A stretch of 64,000 nucleotides of DNA from Fennellomyces sp. T-0311 (Eukaryota; Mucoromycota; Mucoromycetes; Mucorales; Lichtheimiaceae). Numbering within the stretch: the first letter of the stretch is position 1; every line of letters begins with the position of its first letter. The notes below the pieces were generated by a model. That model saw only the letters and a program-made list of their open reading frames with translations, searched no databases and was not told the DNA's origin. Shown one piece after another: positions 1 through 11,775 of the stretch. Location of the stretch: assembly GCA_025266875.1 (NCBI GenBank), contig JALLLT010000037.1, positions 1-64,000 on the forward strand, given 5' to 3'. Both the position numbers and the translations under genes were made by a program.

Positions 1-1
1 A

Positions 2-1087
2 AAGTATTCAAAATCTGGTTTGAACTTCCCGAAGAACCATATGCTACAGAAATATGCCGATGATATCAGATCCCGAGGAGTTATTAGCGGCTATAGCACA
101 ACCAGCTCTGAACATCAGCATATTATCGATGTCAAAAAGCCTGCGAAACGAACAAACCGCCGATTTGACTCGTTATCACAAATGGCAAATTTCGTATATA
201 AAAAGGACCTACTGTTTGATACCATCATCAACCAATCGAACGAATTTGCAACCGCCATACGTGCTGAAGAATCGATCCGCAAGATCACCACCAAACGATA
301 CGAATTGAGCTATACGATGACATCTCCAACCACCCCTCAAATGGTATCAGCGCTGAAGACAAAGGCGACTCTTCATGGCTGTGATAAAGTAATTCGTTCG
401 TTCCTGGATGTCGCCATCGAAAAACGCTTCACAAGTGTAGCAGCACGCAATATGCCACAGCTCGACGACGATAATGTTAAGGTGTATCAGACCTTAACTA
501 TTATGGACAACGATACCAACGGGACAATTATCAATGACAAAATCAGGACGCATGATCAGTTTCATGGTCGTGAAAGAAAAGACTTTGCCGTGTTCCAATC
601 TCGCAACCTCAGAGATCCAAGTGATAAGTACATATATGAATCGTACGGCCAAGTGCTTCTGCTTTTCCAGGCGACATATAAAGGGAAAGAGTACGATCTC
701 GTTCTGGCACGTCGGTACAAGTCATTGAACGAAGTCCACAAGACAGGGTTAGAGGTTCTCTCACCGTGCCTTGAGGAGAACTATAAAGGTCTTTTCGTCG
801 CCCAAGTTAATCAGGTGAAGCGGTCTATCCATGTTGTACCCGATTTTTCTACAAAAACACTTCCCAATCCCGTTCTGGGTAGCAAGAACACTTACAAAAA
901 GTATTTGCTAAACCATGACTCTGACCGTTTCTCGTGGAGCAGCAGCAACGGTAAGCTTCCAAAGCTTAACGAAACCAGTACGGACTTTGTTCATTGGGAA
1001 ACTGTCGAAAATAACCATGGAGATGACGAGGAGGAAGCTAGCCAAGGAGAAGATGACGATTCCGATATCTGTGCCGATGATTACTAG
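2..1087 (+). pseudogene. Plavaka-like DNA transposase, C-terminal part (runs off the left edge)
   Basis: An open frame enters from the left edge (the codons before position 20 are already coding) and ends at TAG 1085-1087, giving about 360 residues. The first residues (HMLQKYADDIRSRG, then YSTTSSEHQH) resemble the block found near the C-terminus of fungal Plavaka-family (CACTA-like) transposases, where a histidine-led helix precedes a 'YSTE..EHLHI' stretch. The tail is highly acidic (runs of D and E). The catalytic DDE part would lie upstream of the window, so intactness cannot be judged. It sits next to other transposon remnants, which fits a repeat-rich block. The family call rests on motif memory; it could be another KDZ/CxC-type element. 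Confidence 0.6.
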
Positions 1088-1449
1088 ATAAACTCTATTT
1101 AAAATATATATATTTCTATGAAGTACCACACTAGACAATTACAATATCCTAGAATTTGGTTACAGCGTTGATCATCATTCACAAGGGCTTTCAATACTCC
1201 GGTAACCTGTTTCAAGGCAAGCGGCAGTTGTGGAACATTGAGCGGATTGATGAACCCTGTCAACCTTCCGTCAACCCTCTCAACATTGATAAGCTCCGAT
1301 CAGCGGGATATTTTTTCCGATGTATTTTCAATTTGTGTTTCTCTCTCTCTTTTCCGGAATAAATCTCTCCTATAAAGAGTCTCACGAATTACTTCGTCCA
1401 CACACACACATAACCACACCAAGCACTTCATTTAGGCTTTTGCTGTACA

Positions 1450-3546
1450 GGATCAACTATTACCTTAGATCCACGAAAGGTTACCAACTTATTGGAAATG
1501 GAGCCTCCAAAGACTGGATAAGGCATGATGCGTTTTCTTGGCATTTGCAATTATATGCGAGATAGTGTGCCGGGAATGAGTAGACTCACTGCACCTCTTG
1601 ATGAGCTACGTAGTGCTGGATCCTTGGAAAAAATATGGACGGACAGACACACGAAAGCATTTGAAAAGGTCAAGTATGCAATCGCACATGCACCAGCTCT
1701 TCATCCAATCGATTATTCAAAGGATGTATACCTCGCCGTCGACGCCTCTCGTGATGGTATCGGCTCGGCATTATACTAAAAAGACAAAGACGGCAAAATC
1801 ATGATCATTGGTTTCATGGCACGATCCCTTTCAAAAAGTGAAAAACAGTACTCTGTCACCCGTAGTGAACTATTATCACTTGTTTTTGGCTTAAAGAAGT
1901 TCCACAAGTTTATTTGGGGCTGCACTACTCTTAAAGTGTTGTGTGATCATAAGCCTCTGTCTTACCTTCACACTCAGAAAGAGTTGAACGCTCTCCTTCA
2001 AAATTATCTTGACACATTGTGGGGATACAATTTCGAAGTCATTTACCTTCCTGGAATCCAGAATGTTTTGGCCGATAATCTTTCGCGCCTGTTCAATGAG
2101 GAACAAACGCTGGAAGGGGGCGAAGATCGTCCATACGTACTGCGTAACAAACGTAAAGTACCGAAAAAGGAACTGATAAGTCGTGCTGCCAAAATAGAAG
2201 ACGAAACGTTCCAGCCTCCAGAAAACGAACGCAAAGATATCCTTGACAAAGCCCATCTGTTTGGCCACTTTGGTGCTGAAGCCATGGTAAAGGCAATCCA
2301 CAACAATGGTTTACACTGGCCATCCTTAAAAGAAGAAGCTGTCGAAATCGTAAAAGCATGCAAGGAGTGTCAGAAATTCAATATCGCTAAGAAAGGGTAC
2401 CACCCACTTAAGCCCGTTCGTGCATACTTACCAGGAGATCATTGGGCAATAGACCTTGCTGGACCCTTAACGACGTCGCAAAATGGAAACAATTACCTGC
2501 TAGTCATGATTGACGTATGCACTCGATTTGTAATCCTAAAACCAATACCTGACAAACAGTCGCACACGATTGTGAAAGAACTTGTTCAGATCTTCATGAC
2601 CTTCGGCCTACCAACCGTATTGCAATCGGATAATGGTACGGAATTCGTAAACGACCTCATGAAAAGATTCACAAGAGCAAGCAACATGGAACATCGCTTG
2701 GTAAGCCCGTATCACCCGAGAGCAAATGGAGTTGCCGAAAGGGCAGTACAAACGTCCATGCGCGCCATCAAAAAGCGTGTAAAAGGAGTACACAAGAATT
2801 GGGATTTATTCGTGCCTAGTGTCCAGCTGTCGATCAATGCAAAAGTGTCGAAACGCACGGACACGCCACCGTTCTCGTTGATGTTCGCACGAAAGATAAA
2901 TAATTTCGAAGACTACCGTAATGCTGAGGTACTGCCACCAATGAGCAGAGAAGACCTTTTGCAAAGAATCGAGCACATGTCAGAAGTTGTATATCCAGCG
3001 ATCGCAGAACGAGTCGAAGCGTTGACAAACAAGCAAAAAGGAACTTTTGACAAAAAGAATCAACTTGTTGACTTCCCCATCGATAGTCACGTCATGAAAC
3101 GAGTAAGGGACAAACGAGGCAAACTATTCCCAGATTATGAAGGGCCGTTTACCGTTGTTCACAAAACAAAAGGCGGTTCTTATGTACTGAAAGATGAGCA
3201 AGGAGAATTACTCCCCATCAATATACCTCCATCACATCTAAAGCTTATCTCGCAAAATGAAGTAATCCCTGCCGACCAAATATATGAGGTAGAAAACATA
3301 GTGTCACACAGACTTGACAAAAATGGACAATACGAGTATAAGGTCCGTTGGAAAGGTTACAAACCCGAAGATGACACTTGGGAGTCATAGGAGCAATTCA
3401 CTGATCCTCGCACTGTAACAAGGTATTGGGAAAGACAAGGCGTCTCCCTACCAAAGGCTAATAAGCTGCAACCACCAGTGCAGACAAATAAGCGAAATAA
3501 CTCCCAAGATACCACAAAAGGTCGCAAAAAGCGAAAAGGCACTTAA
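1450..3546 (+). pseudogene. Ty3/gypsy chromovirus pol remnant (RT end, RNase H, integrase, chromodomain)
   Basis: The 3' half of a Ty3/gypsy (chromovirus) pol gene. In order it shows: the last part of the reverse transcriptase (FLGICNYMRD at 1531, then LTAPLDELR); RNase H (LAVDAS at 1729, YSVTRSELL near 1850, CDHKPLSYL near 1950); an integrase zinc finger with H...H...CKEC (2250-2375); the integrase core with AIDLAGP, SDNGTEF and a later GVAERAV giving the D,D,E triad; and a chromodomain (VRWKGY near 3345). At least three in-frame stops break it: TAA 1519, TAA 1777 and TAG 3388, the last inside the chromodomain after DDTWES. Beyond it the same frame continues to TAA 3544 and ends in a basic tail. 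Protease, gag and most of the RT are missing, so the copy is truncated and dead. Confidence 0.93.
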
Positions 3547-3578
3547 AATCAACCGGCAAAGAGCCTGGAAGGGGGTGA

Positions 3579-3781
3579 TGTGGTATCCAAGTCGAACTTG
3601 TACGACGATACTCCATCGATAAAATGCTTATCAATCATCAATCAGTGCGCAGCACGGGTTTACAATTACCAGTGTCTCGTCAAAAGTATAAATAGACGTG
3701 AACTTCCTACCAAAATAAAGATATATCAGATTCTCACAGTACCTTACTGAGTCTCTTACTTTTCTTGTTCACGTTACCACA
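3579..3781 (+). repeat. 3' long terminal repeat of the Ty3/gypsy element
   Basis: A 203-bp LTR directly follows a polypurine tract (GGAAGGGGG at 3567-3575). It begins TGTGGTA (3579-3585) and ends TACCACA (3775-3781), a perfect 7-bp terminal inverted repeat of the TG...CA type. Inside are a TATA box (TATAAATA, 3687-3694) and a polyadenylation signal (AATAAA, 3714-3719), in the U3-R order expected for an LTR promoter and terminator. I found no matching 5' LTR upstream of 1450, consistent with 5' truncation. Confidence 0.85.
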
Positions 3782-4180
3782 ATTATACTGACCCACTTTA
3801 TCTTCGCGTTTTACTTCTGCTTACACAAGGCCAGCTGGAAATTATCTTTGCTTGAACACATAGCCCTTTCACGCTAATGCCGATCCTATCCAAGTTCTAA
3901 GACATTTGCGGATTAGCGTGCTGCAGGCAGTTTGAATAGTGCTAATTGACGTAGCATCCTTCCATTGTCGCAACTTGGCCCATCAACACCAATCATTGTG
4001 TAACCGGATAATTGTAGAAACTGTTCAACATTTTGACAAATCTTTCCATATTAAAGATGTATACTTGGTTGATTAATCTTTATCAGCAATACTCGGTTTT
4101 GATAGAATCAAATTACATATATAACAAGGGCCTCATATAGATGGACGTTTCATAAAGAATATATATATATGCTTCACATT
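3782..4180. other. Gene-free stretch between LTR and GC-rich island
   Basis: AT-rich sequence with no supportable coding frame or RNA gene. An (AT)n run precedes the GC island. Confidence 0.5.
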
Positions 4181-4339
4181 CGGGCACTCGGTCGGGCCAG
4201 TGGCCCGACGGGTGGGCCGCTATATAGGACCGTGCCCGTTCGGGCACCCACCTACATACAGCTTTCCTGGCCCGATGCCCGAAAATTCCAGGCCAAAACG
4301 GGCGGTCCACGGGCCTGCCCGCCCGTATTTAGAGCCCTA
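4181..4339. repeat. GC-rich CGGGC/GCCCG hairpin island, possible MITE or hAT-type end
   Basis: A sharply bounded GC-rich stretch in AT-rich DNA, built from repeated CGGGC/GCCCG words on both strands. It contains two perfect hairpins: GTCGGGCC-AGT-GGCCCGAC (4191-4209) and GTGCCCG-TT-CGGGCAC (4232-4247). On the minus strand it opens with TTAGGGCTCTAAATACGGGC, which reminds me of hAT-type transposon ends, but I cannot delimit terminal repeats or a target duplication. It lies at the 3' edge of the MULE remnant. Confidence 0.5.
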
Positions 4340-4341
4340 AT

Positions 4342-6287
4342 TTGATCAAGGGACCAACTTTTATACAGCTCGTCTCTGGTACGACGGATTGTAAAATGAC
4401 ATATAATACCTTGCAATGGACGTAGTGCGGCTCGCATCTCCTTGTCAATGTAGTTATCTTCGTCTTTGAACGGCAAAAAACTAAGTTGCTCCTTGTTATT
4501 ACCATGCTCCACAGAAAAGTCCTTGAAAAATTTGAATAAGGTCATTAGTAACCAAGATCCCGATGTATCATTTTGTACTATACATTTTTCAGCAGATACA
4601 TATGAATTGCGTTGAAAAGTTTCTTTAGACTTCCAGGTGTGCTTAGAATCTGCTTGATACTCCAATGTGCATCTTCAATACGTTGATGGTGCGCGCGCCA
4701 AGATGGGCATACTTTTCAACCAAGCTTTTGTGGTCTATGTTAAGTAATTTATAGAGATATGAGATGTGCACTTACCTATCCATGTAGCTATTTAGCTTTG
4801 GCGACTTTTTTGTTTTGCCAACCAGCGTCCGGTAATCGGCGACCGCTTCATTAAATTCCTTAATGGTGCGGCTCCATAGCATAACTTTAATGACCCTTGA
4901 CAATTCAGTATCGTCATCAGAGCCGCTTACAAAACATCCTGAGATGTGCGCGTCAAAGGTTTGGCTGTATGCCATGCACACAAAGTATGAGGAACATCTG
5001 GATATACAGCTTGTAGAGCTGCACCAAGCGCTTTGTCATCATCGGTGACGAAGATGCCAGGCTTAACCATGTCATTATCAAAAACAACGGACCTTAGCTG
5101 ATCAAGCATCCATCGGTACGATGTTTCTTTTTCGTTGGCAATTAGGGCTGATCCAATATAAAACGACCAGAGCGAATTGTTCGAATGGTTTGATGCGATG
5201 TTGTCGATACCGACAATGTTGACTAAAGGCATCTTGCTCGTTGTTGTTTTATATGTCGCGTCGATGATTACAACATGGGGAAATTTTCTTGCGCACTGAA
5301 TGCTTGTCTTATGCGTTGCAAAAAGCTTGTCAATTGAGTTATCTGCATGGTTGAACCGTATTGTATAGCCATGGCTTTTGAGGAAGTTGTGCAGTGCAAG
5401 TGCGTCGGAAGAAGGCTTCCCATTTTCGCCATTTCCTCTCTGATTTTATAGATGTCCTTAGAAATCATGGATTGCTTCCCATCTAAGTCTGCCGTTTGGA
5501 GCAAAATTTGTGCTGGTGTCAACATATTTTGTGACATTTCAATAAGGTTTGCCCGTCTTTCCAAATCATCGTTACGGTGTTCGCGATACAAAAGGTTGGT
5601 AGATGCCAGTGGATGCGAATGCTCCGAGCTCTTGATCTGTGCTGTCCAGAATCCCGTTTTCGTGCTTAGAGAAGTATATATGAGCCAAGGACAACCGAGC
5701 TTCCTTGAGGTGCGCGTAAGGTCCTTTTTCACGACGCCGTTACTACATTTATGATAGCCGCGCTTCACATCCTAGATGACATACACATCAGTACCCTATT
5801 TATCTCATTTCATAGTATATATTAACTGTATCATCCACTGAAGGCAAGTCGTCTACAGCATTATTATTGTCATCGGCCACATTCATTTCATCTTTATTCC
5901 AACATCAGCATGTAGATTAATAAAGCGTTCATTCTATGTAATTCTATTATTCAGATAAGCAATACCTTTTGTTTCCTTATCAACCTCGATTGATGCCTTC
6001 TTACTACAGTATTCGCGATAGTCGCCACCGTGACCGCAAATGAAGTCCGTAAAAATGGTTGCCTTCTCGCTCTTGGAACTCAAGCAGCTCTTCCCAATTT
6101 TCACTTCGAACTTCTTGTTGGCCAACTTCTTGAGATCATTGAGAATTTCCTCACGGTTATTATATCTTTTGTTAACAATTTGCTCCATTTTCAAATGTTG
6201 AGATTTAGATCGTAGGAGCGTGTGACAGATGCGAAAGTTGTGGCTGAAGTGTGGTGCGCGAGGTAAAACCCTAGCATTTTTTGCCAT
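4342..6287 (-). pseudogene. MULE-type transposase with FAR1-like DNA-binding domain, frameshifted
   Basis: Read on the minus strand, this is a Mutator-like (MULE) transposase of the FAR1/FHY3 type. The N-terminal piece (likely ATG at 6188) carries FTDFICGHGGDYR, and the zinc-cluster-like block RKLGCPW follows after a plausible 194-nt intron (5772-5965). The catalytic core shows IIDATYKT, MPLVNIVGID, FVTDDDKAL and CAWHTAK (about 5290-4970). The gene is broken: frame changes are needed near 5420, near 4970 and around 4690, and a stop follows near 4570. Another intron-like gap starts at the GTAAGTGC donor near 4780. The residues form a recognisable transposase only when three frames are combined, so this copy is dead. 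Low-identity 3' sequence runs into the GC-rich island. Confidence 0.85.
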
Positions 6288-6609
6288 AGATACCAGACTC
6301 CCGTTCGGACCAACATTTTACCAACAGATAGCCGTCGTTTCCAACGTGATTTCTTCATAGCCTCCTATTGCTTTTCCAAAGCCCCTCACAAAAAATTATA
6401 GTTTGGAACTGGAACCACTGTATTTCCCCTTTTCTTCATTTGTATCTTTCTCGATTTGTATTCTTTCCTTTTCCTTGCTCGTCAGCTGCTTCTTTGCGCT
6501 ATTTCAGCAGTCGATAGGTTCCTGTTCAGCTAGTCCTACGGACTAACCAAACAATTACCTGGGCCAAAATTCATATCTGGTGTACATAAACAGCTTTCAT
6601 AAGGGTCAA

Positions 6610-6636
6610 TTATATATATATATATATATATATATA
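6610..6636. repeat. (TA)n microsatellite
   Basis: An uninterrupted TA dinucleotide run immediately 5' of a tRNA-like sequence. Confidence 0.9.
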
Positions 6637-6718
6637 GGGGCCAAACCCCCAACCCAAGTTGGTAGAGCGTCTGTCTCGTAAAAGAGAAGGTCTGCAGTTC
6701 GAATCCTACCTCAGCACA
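6637..6718 (+). tRNA. Decayed tRNA-Thr(CGT)-like sequence or tRNA-derived SINE head
   Basis: The stretch has an A-box-like TTGGTAGAGCG and a B-box-like GTTCGAATCC at normal spacing, plus an anticodon-arm segment CTGTCTCGTAA that would place CGT (threonine) as anticodon. The 3' side of the anticodon stem (AAGAG) no longer pairs properly with its partner, and the acceptor stem (GGGGCCA against CTCAGCA) has mismatches. I read it as a tRNA pseudogene or the head of a SINE, not a working tRNA. A tRNA covariance-model score would decide. Confidence 0.4.
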
Positions 6719-7782
6719 ATCAAGAGTTTTAATGCCGCACGATCCTTGAAGTCTATAATATCTGTTGACTGTCCTGTTTTCCGCTGAGTCCACTAGATCC
6801 CCTATCTAGTTTCTCTCTACTCTCCGTTACTCCTCACCAGGGCCACAAGGGCGTTCACTCGAAAAATCCTACCAGCAAATTCTAGCTTAGTCTTCATTTC
6901 CCTTATAATTCATTGTATTCTGTATGCTTTCCTCTTGATATCTCAAACTACGTACCGCAACTAGTCAGCAACCATGCCCTACAGGGATATATGCTAATTA
7001 CGACTAGAAATAAAAAAAAATGTTTGAACTATATATATATAATACCTTTTGAACGTTTCAACTTCCGAAAGCAACGACTTCCTTAGCTTTACGTATAAAT
7101 CATAGCCTGCTATTTAGACCATTGCATTATGTATTTATGTACTGAATTACTGAAAGCTTACTGGTATGAGCAATACAAGAACCCAATGAAGGCGAATATC
7201 AATTTAACGCTTAACTGTTGTCACTGTCATTGAAGCACTTCCGAGGTTCGGCCCTCTTGCTTTGTTCATTTTAAATTGTTAAATACTCAGCAAACAACCT
7301 TATCGATCGATAGAACTAATCTTATCTAGTGTGTAACACCGTAATAACAAATACCGCCAGCGTTGAACCATTTGTACCGATAATTTTAAAGGTGCGGCTC
7401 TCGCTGTGGGAAGCATTCCCTAATCCCGATACTACATAAAAGCGGTATTCAATGCGTTAATATCACGGTATCACACGACGCAGTACGTGTTATGCTTGCA
7501 CAAAAACATCAACGCGTTTACTCGCCCTAGGTCAGTATGATACACGGCTCAAAATAAATCTGTCCATATATACAGATACACATAACGTCTTTGTAAGTTG
7601 GAGCATTAATTAATATAGACAATGGAATAAATACCATACTAAAATAAGAAAACCGGTTTTAATCATGCTATATGTAGTATTATGTAAATGCTTTGAATAA
7701 ATGCGAAGATATGAACGAATGAAAACAATTGTGTCTGTGAATAATGGCAGGGGTAAATTGGCAAAAGAAGGGAGCGTTAGTG

Positions 7783-9478
7783 TTATTTTGTTGAAGAACT
7801 GGAAGCTGATGCCACAGGTGGAGCGACTTCATCTTCAGTAATTTTCCAGATCCACCAAGGGCCGCCATACTGCTCGTCACCCCAACGGCCGCAGATGCCC
7901 ATCGGTAAGGTAAAGCGGCCGGCGTATTCCCAGGTTTCTTCTGATTCGATGTAAGTTTTTTCCCAAGTAATCTGACCGTCTTCTGAGTCGTCGATTAGAC
8001 CGGTGACATTGAATTCACCAAGGTTGTCGATTCCATGCCCTTCGAAACGGGTGAGAGGACAGGTACGTAAATGGCACGCGGGAAAGTTGGCTTTATCGCA
8101 ATTGTCAGAGGGTTGCCAAGGAATTAAAGTTTCCTCTTCCAGGGGGACGATGCGTAGTGTTATTCGCATAGGGCCGTCAAACCAATCGGATGCTGTACTA
8201 GGTGGCGGTTGGTATTCGCTGCCATCATCATCATCCGTGGTGTCCAGGAACGAGTAGTAGCCCATCCATTCGCCTTCGATCAAATGAGCTTCGCTGACGA
8301 AATGCGATGAAGATGCGAATCCAGTTGCGCTGTAGATATTTTCTAGTTTGGGTGGGCTTGCGGTAATTATTTTGTGATGTTTCTCGTGCCATGCGTCACG
8401 GGATTCGCGCAGACTAGCGAGAAATAGTTTACGTTCATATCGGCGCAGAAATTCGACGTCGAACATATCGGAAGTCAATGGAAAAAGGGGTATGGGAGAG
8501 CAATTCGGAATGGCGTGATAAGGAGCTGGATGGCATGCAAAGACCGTCGCAAAAAACAGGTGGAATGCGGATGTAAGTGGGTCCTGAGCAGGATAAAATG
8601 TATCAGGAGGTGAAACATCGTAGCTGGAGTCTGTTTGATGGAACTCAGAATGGAATGGGCGTGGTGACATGTGTTTGGTGATTAAAGTGTCGGCCTCAAA
8701 GTCATAGGCAAACTGACTCAGTTCTTGTGACACTGTGTGTGGTGATATTTCGGATGTGAAGAATCGCGTAACCGTAAAGTCTAAAATATCATGAGGTCAG
8801 CTCGAGCCAAATTTTAGGAAAAACTCATTTACCATAATTGACTAACAAAGACAAAATAGGCAGGACCACAGGGTAGACTTCTCGATCACGAAAAGCACCC
8901 AATTGAAACGCAGCTCCCGCTAGCAAGTGGACTTGATGATTTAGAAGCAGCGGAATGTTGAGGGCATCTAAAGATAGTGGGAACTCCCAGCGTGAGAAAC
9001 AAATAGTACCCAACCCGATTTTGGGGATCGTACCATGCTCGGTAATCATATACCAAATGACTTCCCAGTCAACGAAATCTAGCTGCCCAATAAGTTCTTG
9101 CGGCTGCTGCGCTAATAGCGCACTGGCAACACGCTGGCAAGTCGCCAGCATATTGTACCTCCGTTCGAAGAAGCGCTGCCAATCGAGCTGGTGGTTCAGT
9201 TGTCGGCGGTATATGGCTCGAGTGTCGAAACGGATCTTGAAGGCTCTCGGCCATAGTATGGCCTGGCTCCACGGATCTTTATGAATTAGATGGTGCAGGT
9301 AACGACAGGTCTTTGAAAGTTGTATCAAAGACTTTGGATACACTTCGCCTGGCGACACAGCAACATTCAATACAATCTCGAGAAGGAGTTCTTTCGGTAT
9401 ATCTAACAGTTGATGGCGCTCGTTGAATCGAGGTGGTGAAGGCTGTGTAAGCCAGATGTAACGGCTTGGCATATTCAT
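7783..9478 (-). CDS. F-box protein with a C-terminal fungal F-box-associated domain
   Basis: Two exons, 9478-8833 and 8780-7783, joined across a 52-nt GT-AG intron, give 547 residues. The F-box lies near residues 20-75 (LLDIPKELLLEIV, then CRYLHHLIH and DPW), the motif that binds Skp1 in SCF ubiquitin ligases. The C-terminal third resembles a domain common in fungal F-box proteins: a GHGIDNLGEF-like segment, a charged strand before a WEYAG, then PMGICGRWG and a closing GPWWIWK. That domain is presumed to recognise substrates, and its ligand is unknown. Splicing extends exon 2 upstream of its first in-frame Met and keeps phase (N-Y-D across the junction). The start follows the first Met of the open frame; a second Met lies two codons on. 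Confidence 0.8.
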
Positions 9479-9578
9479 GAAGGAGGGGGAAGGGGGAAGA
9501 AAAAGAGAAGAGATGGTCTAGAATGTAGGCAAAACCCTTTGCGGCAAGACTAGTGGAGCTTACCTGTTTTGGGCACAC

Positions 9579-11775
9579 AACGCCAGCCCGACAATAAGCT
9601 TTCGAAATGCAATTGGGACTAGACCTCCTGCAGTGAATCTATATTCCCATGGAAAGAATTAAGGCTACTTGCTTGCGAATTCAGCACTCCTCCCTTCAAA
9701 AGGAGACATCAACGTTATACAGCTGTCACTATCATTGTTTAACTTCGGCTCAAACTCCGCGGAAACAACGAATGTCGGACCACGTCGTCGAAACACCGCT
9801 TGCGTTGATGCCCATTTTAGCTTATCTGTTTATGCACTAAAGTAAAAAAATATAATTTGTTGTGCATAAAATGTTTTAGTTTGGCAGCTGTACGAATTCC
9901 CTTCAAGTGAAAACACTGGCCTATCTAATTGGTGTTCAAGTTTCGTACAGTATTAGCTTTTATATGTTTGGAAATGTAGAAATTGGATGGACCAAACCTA
10001 ATTTTGGGATCCACCAATGGAAGCTCTTGTACTTGACACTGTGTGCCGCAAATTCGAACATCAAAGAATGTATATCGGACAATATTAATACCTGTTCCGA
10101 AATCAAACGATCTGTAAACTGTCGTACATGTACTGCACATTGGGTTTTCCCTGCAATCCACTGGATGGGTCATTGGCCTATGTTTGAGCCACCCAGGCAA
10201 AATGAGCATGGCGCATTCGTAGTACCTAAAACTGGTGCATCGTTAGTGCTTTTTATTCTAGCATATCGGTCAAACGAAATTCCATTTAGACCCTCGCCGA
10301 ATTACCCATTTTTACTGCATTCTTGCCCGTACGACAACCCACAGCTGCTGTTGTCCGAAGTTGCAAGCATAGCACAGCCAGCTTCTATTCCCCGTGATAA
10401 AGGGAAGCAGGCCATGTTTCTCAAATGTTGGTACATGGTGCAATTGAATCCAGAGTTGGCTTGGTTAGCACGTTGTTTCCATAATTGTAACGCATATCCT
10501 CCATCATCGACCGATAGCACAACACAATTGGTATTCGAATTGCACAGCACGGTTCCTACTGGAAATAGCTTCACGTCGCACGCTTTTTATGAGACCTAGT
10601 TTTTTGTAGTACTTTTAAAGGATCCAAACTTTATCACAAAAGTAATATTTACAAAAGCAATAGGCATGGGCAATCGCAAAGAGTGCCGTTTTCGGTTATC
10701 AAGTAGTCCCAGTTCGATTGCAAGTAAAAATAAACGATAGTAAATATATTGCGCACAGTTGCAGATAACTCAATTAGATGACATTAGTGTCGTGTATATG
10801 CATTCGAGAAATCGAGTAGAGCGCTCTTCGCTAGGAAATGCATAACTGGTAGTATAGATCGTGATTAACAGTGCCTTTATTGCCTGGTCATGGGGTGCGT
10901 TATAGCTTATCGTGGAGGTACCTATGTTGGAAGTGATGTGATGCATGTAGCTGCATAACATAATGCCTTTTGGTGTAAATGTACCACGGCAAGCGGTAAA
11001 ACCCTCTTTAATAGTCCTGCGTATAAGATTAATTCAAAATCTGTCATTATGATCGTGTTAAGCTATAAGCTATCAAAGTGCCAAGACAACTTTGTAAAAA
11101 GAAGCTGTGTAATGTCAAGAGTGCTTTGTGATATATAGTGGATAAAATCATGTCATTTAGCTATATATAATGTATGGAGGGCTCTCTTTTGATAGCAATT
11201 GGCTACAGCAGTATGCTGAAAAAACAGAACTAGCTAAAGTATGGTGGATTATAATGAAAGATGGTCCGTGTGTAGCGTTCGGAAAGATCCGATCGCCGTA
11301 GTAGTATATTCCATAAGCATTCATAGATGAGGACCATAGTTAAGTATGAAGCAAGGATCATATATTACATTCATACCACACAGTCAGGACTAGTGGCGTA
11401 CATAATCAGTAATATATTTTTTCCACAACGAACCCTCCAACAGAGCTGACACTGAGAACGAAGGTCCATAGCATCAGACACAGTACTCGAGTACAGCCGT
11501 CCGTAACCATGTCAACAAAGCGTCGATTGCTGTTTGCGCGAACCACTGGTGAATGTTCCGAACTCATTCTGATTGCGACGCTGTATGACGAGGGAGAGGG
11601 GCCAAGTAAAGCTTCTCGTTGCTCAGCGCTTTGCAGATCCTTTAACACGATTCTTTTAGCGAGAGGCAATTGTCCAAAATGGCAATTCCATACCGATGAA
11701 AACCATTGCATCATTGATAAAATAAAGGAGAACAAGTGCTAAGCCTAAACCTAAATTGGCGAAAAATACAAAGCT
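9579..11775. other. Intergenic region with unsupported open frames
   Basis: The longest open frame (9907-10599, +, 230 codons) starts at GTG, has no motif I recognise, and is open on both strands. A 77-codon frame at 11509-11742 (+) is similar. I do not call either a gene. Nothing else stands out. Confidence 0.4.

Larger units (their letters stand above)
6288..7782. other. Gene-poor AT-rich stretch
   Basis: Apart from the TA repeat and the tRNA-like sequence I see no convincing gene. The segment ends at the 3' end of the minus-strand F-box gene. Confidence 0.5.

Noticed and set aside
9907..10599. 230-codon open frame on the plus strand
   Set aside because: It starts at GTG, has no motif I recognise, and the opposite strand is also open (9925-10209 and 10302-10574), so I cannot support a gene.
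11509..11742. 77-codon open frame (+) opposite a 109-codon frame (-)
   Set aside because: Both strands are open in the same place with no recognisable domain; probably chance.
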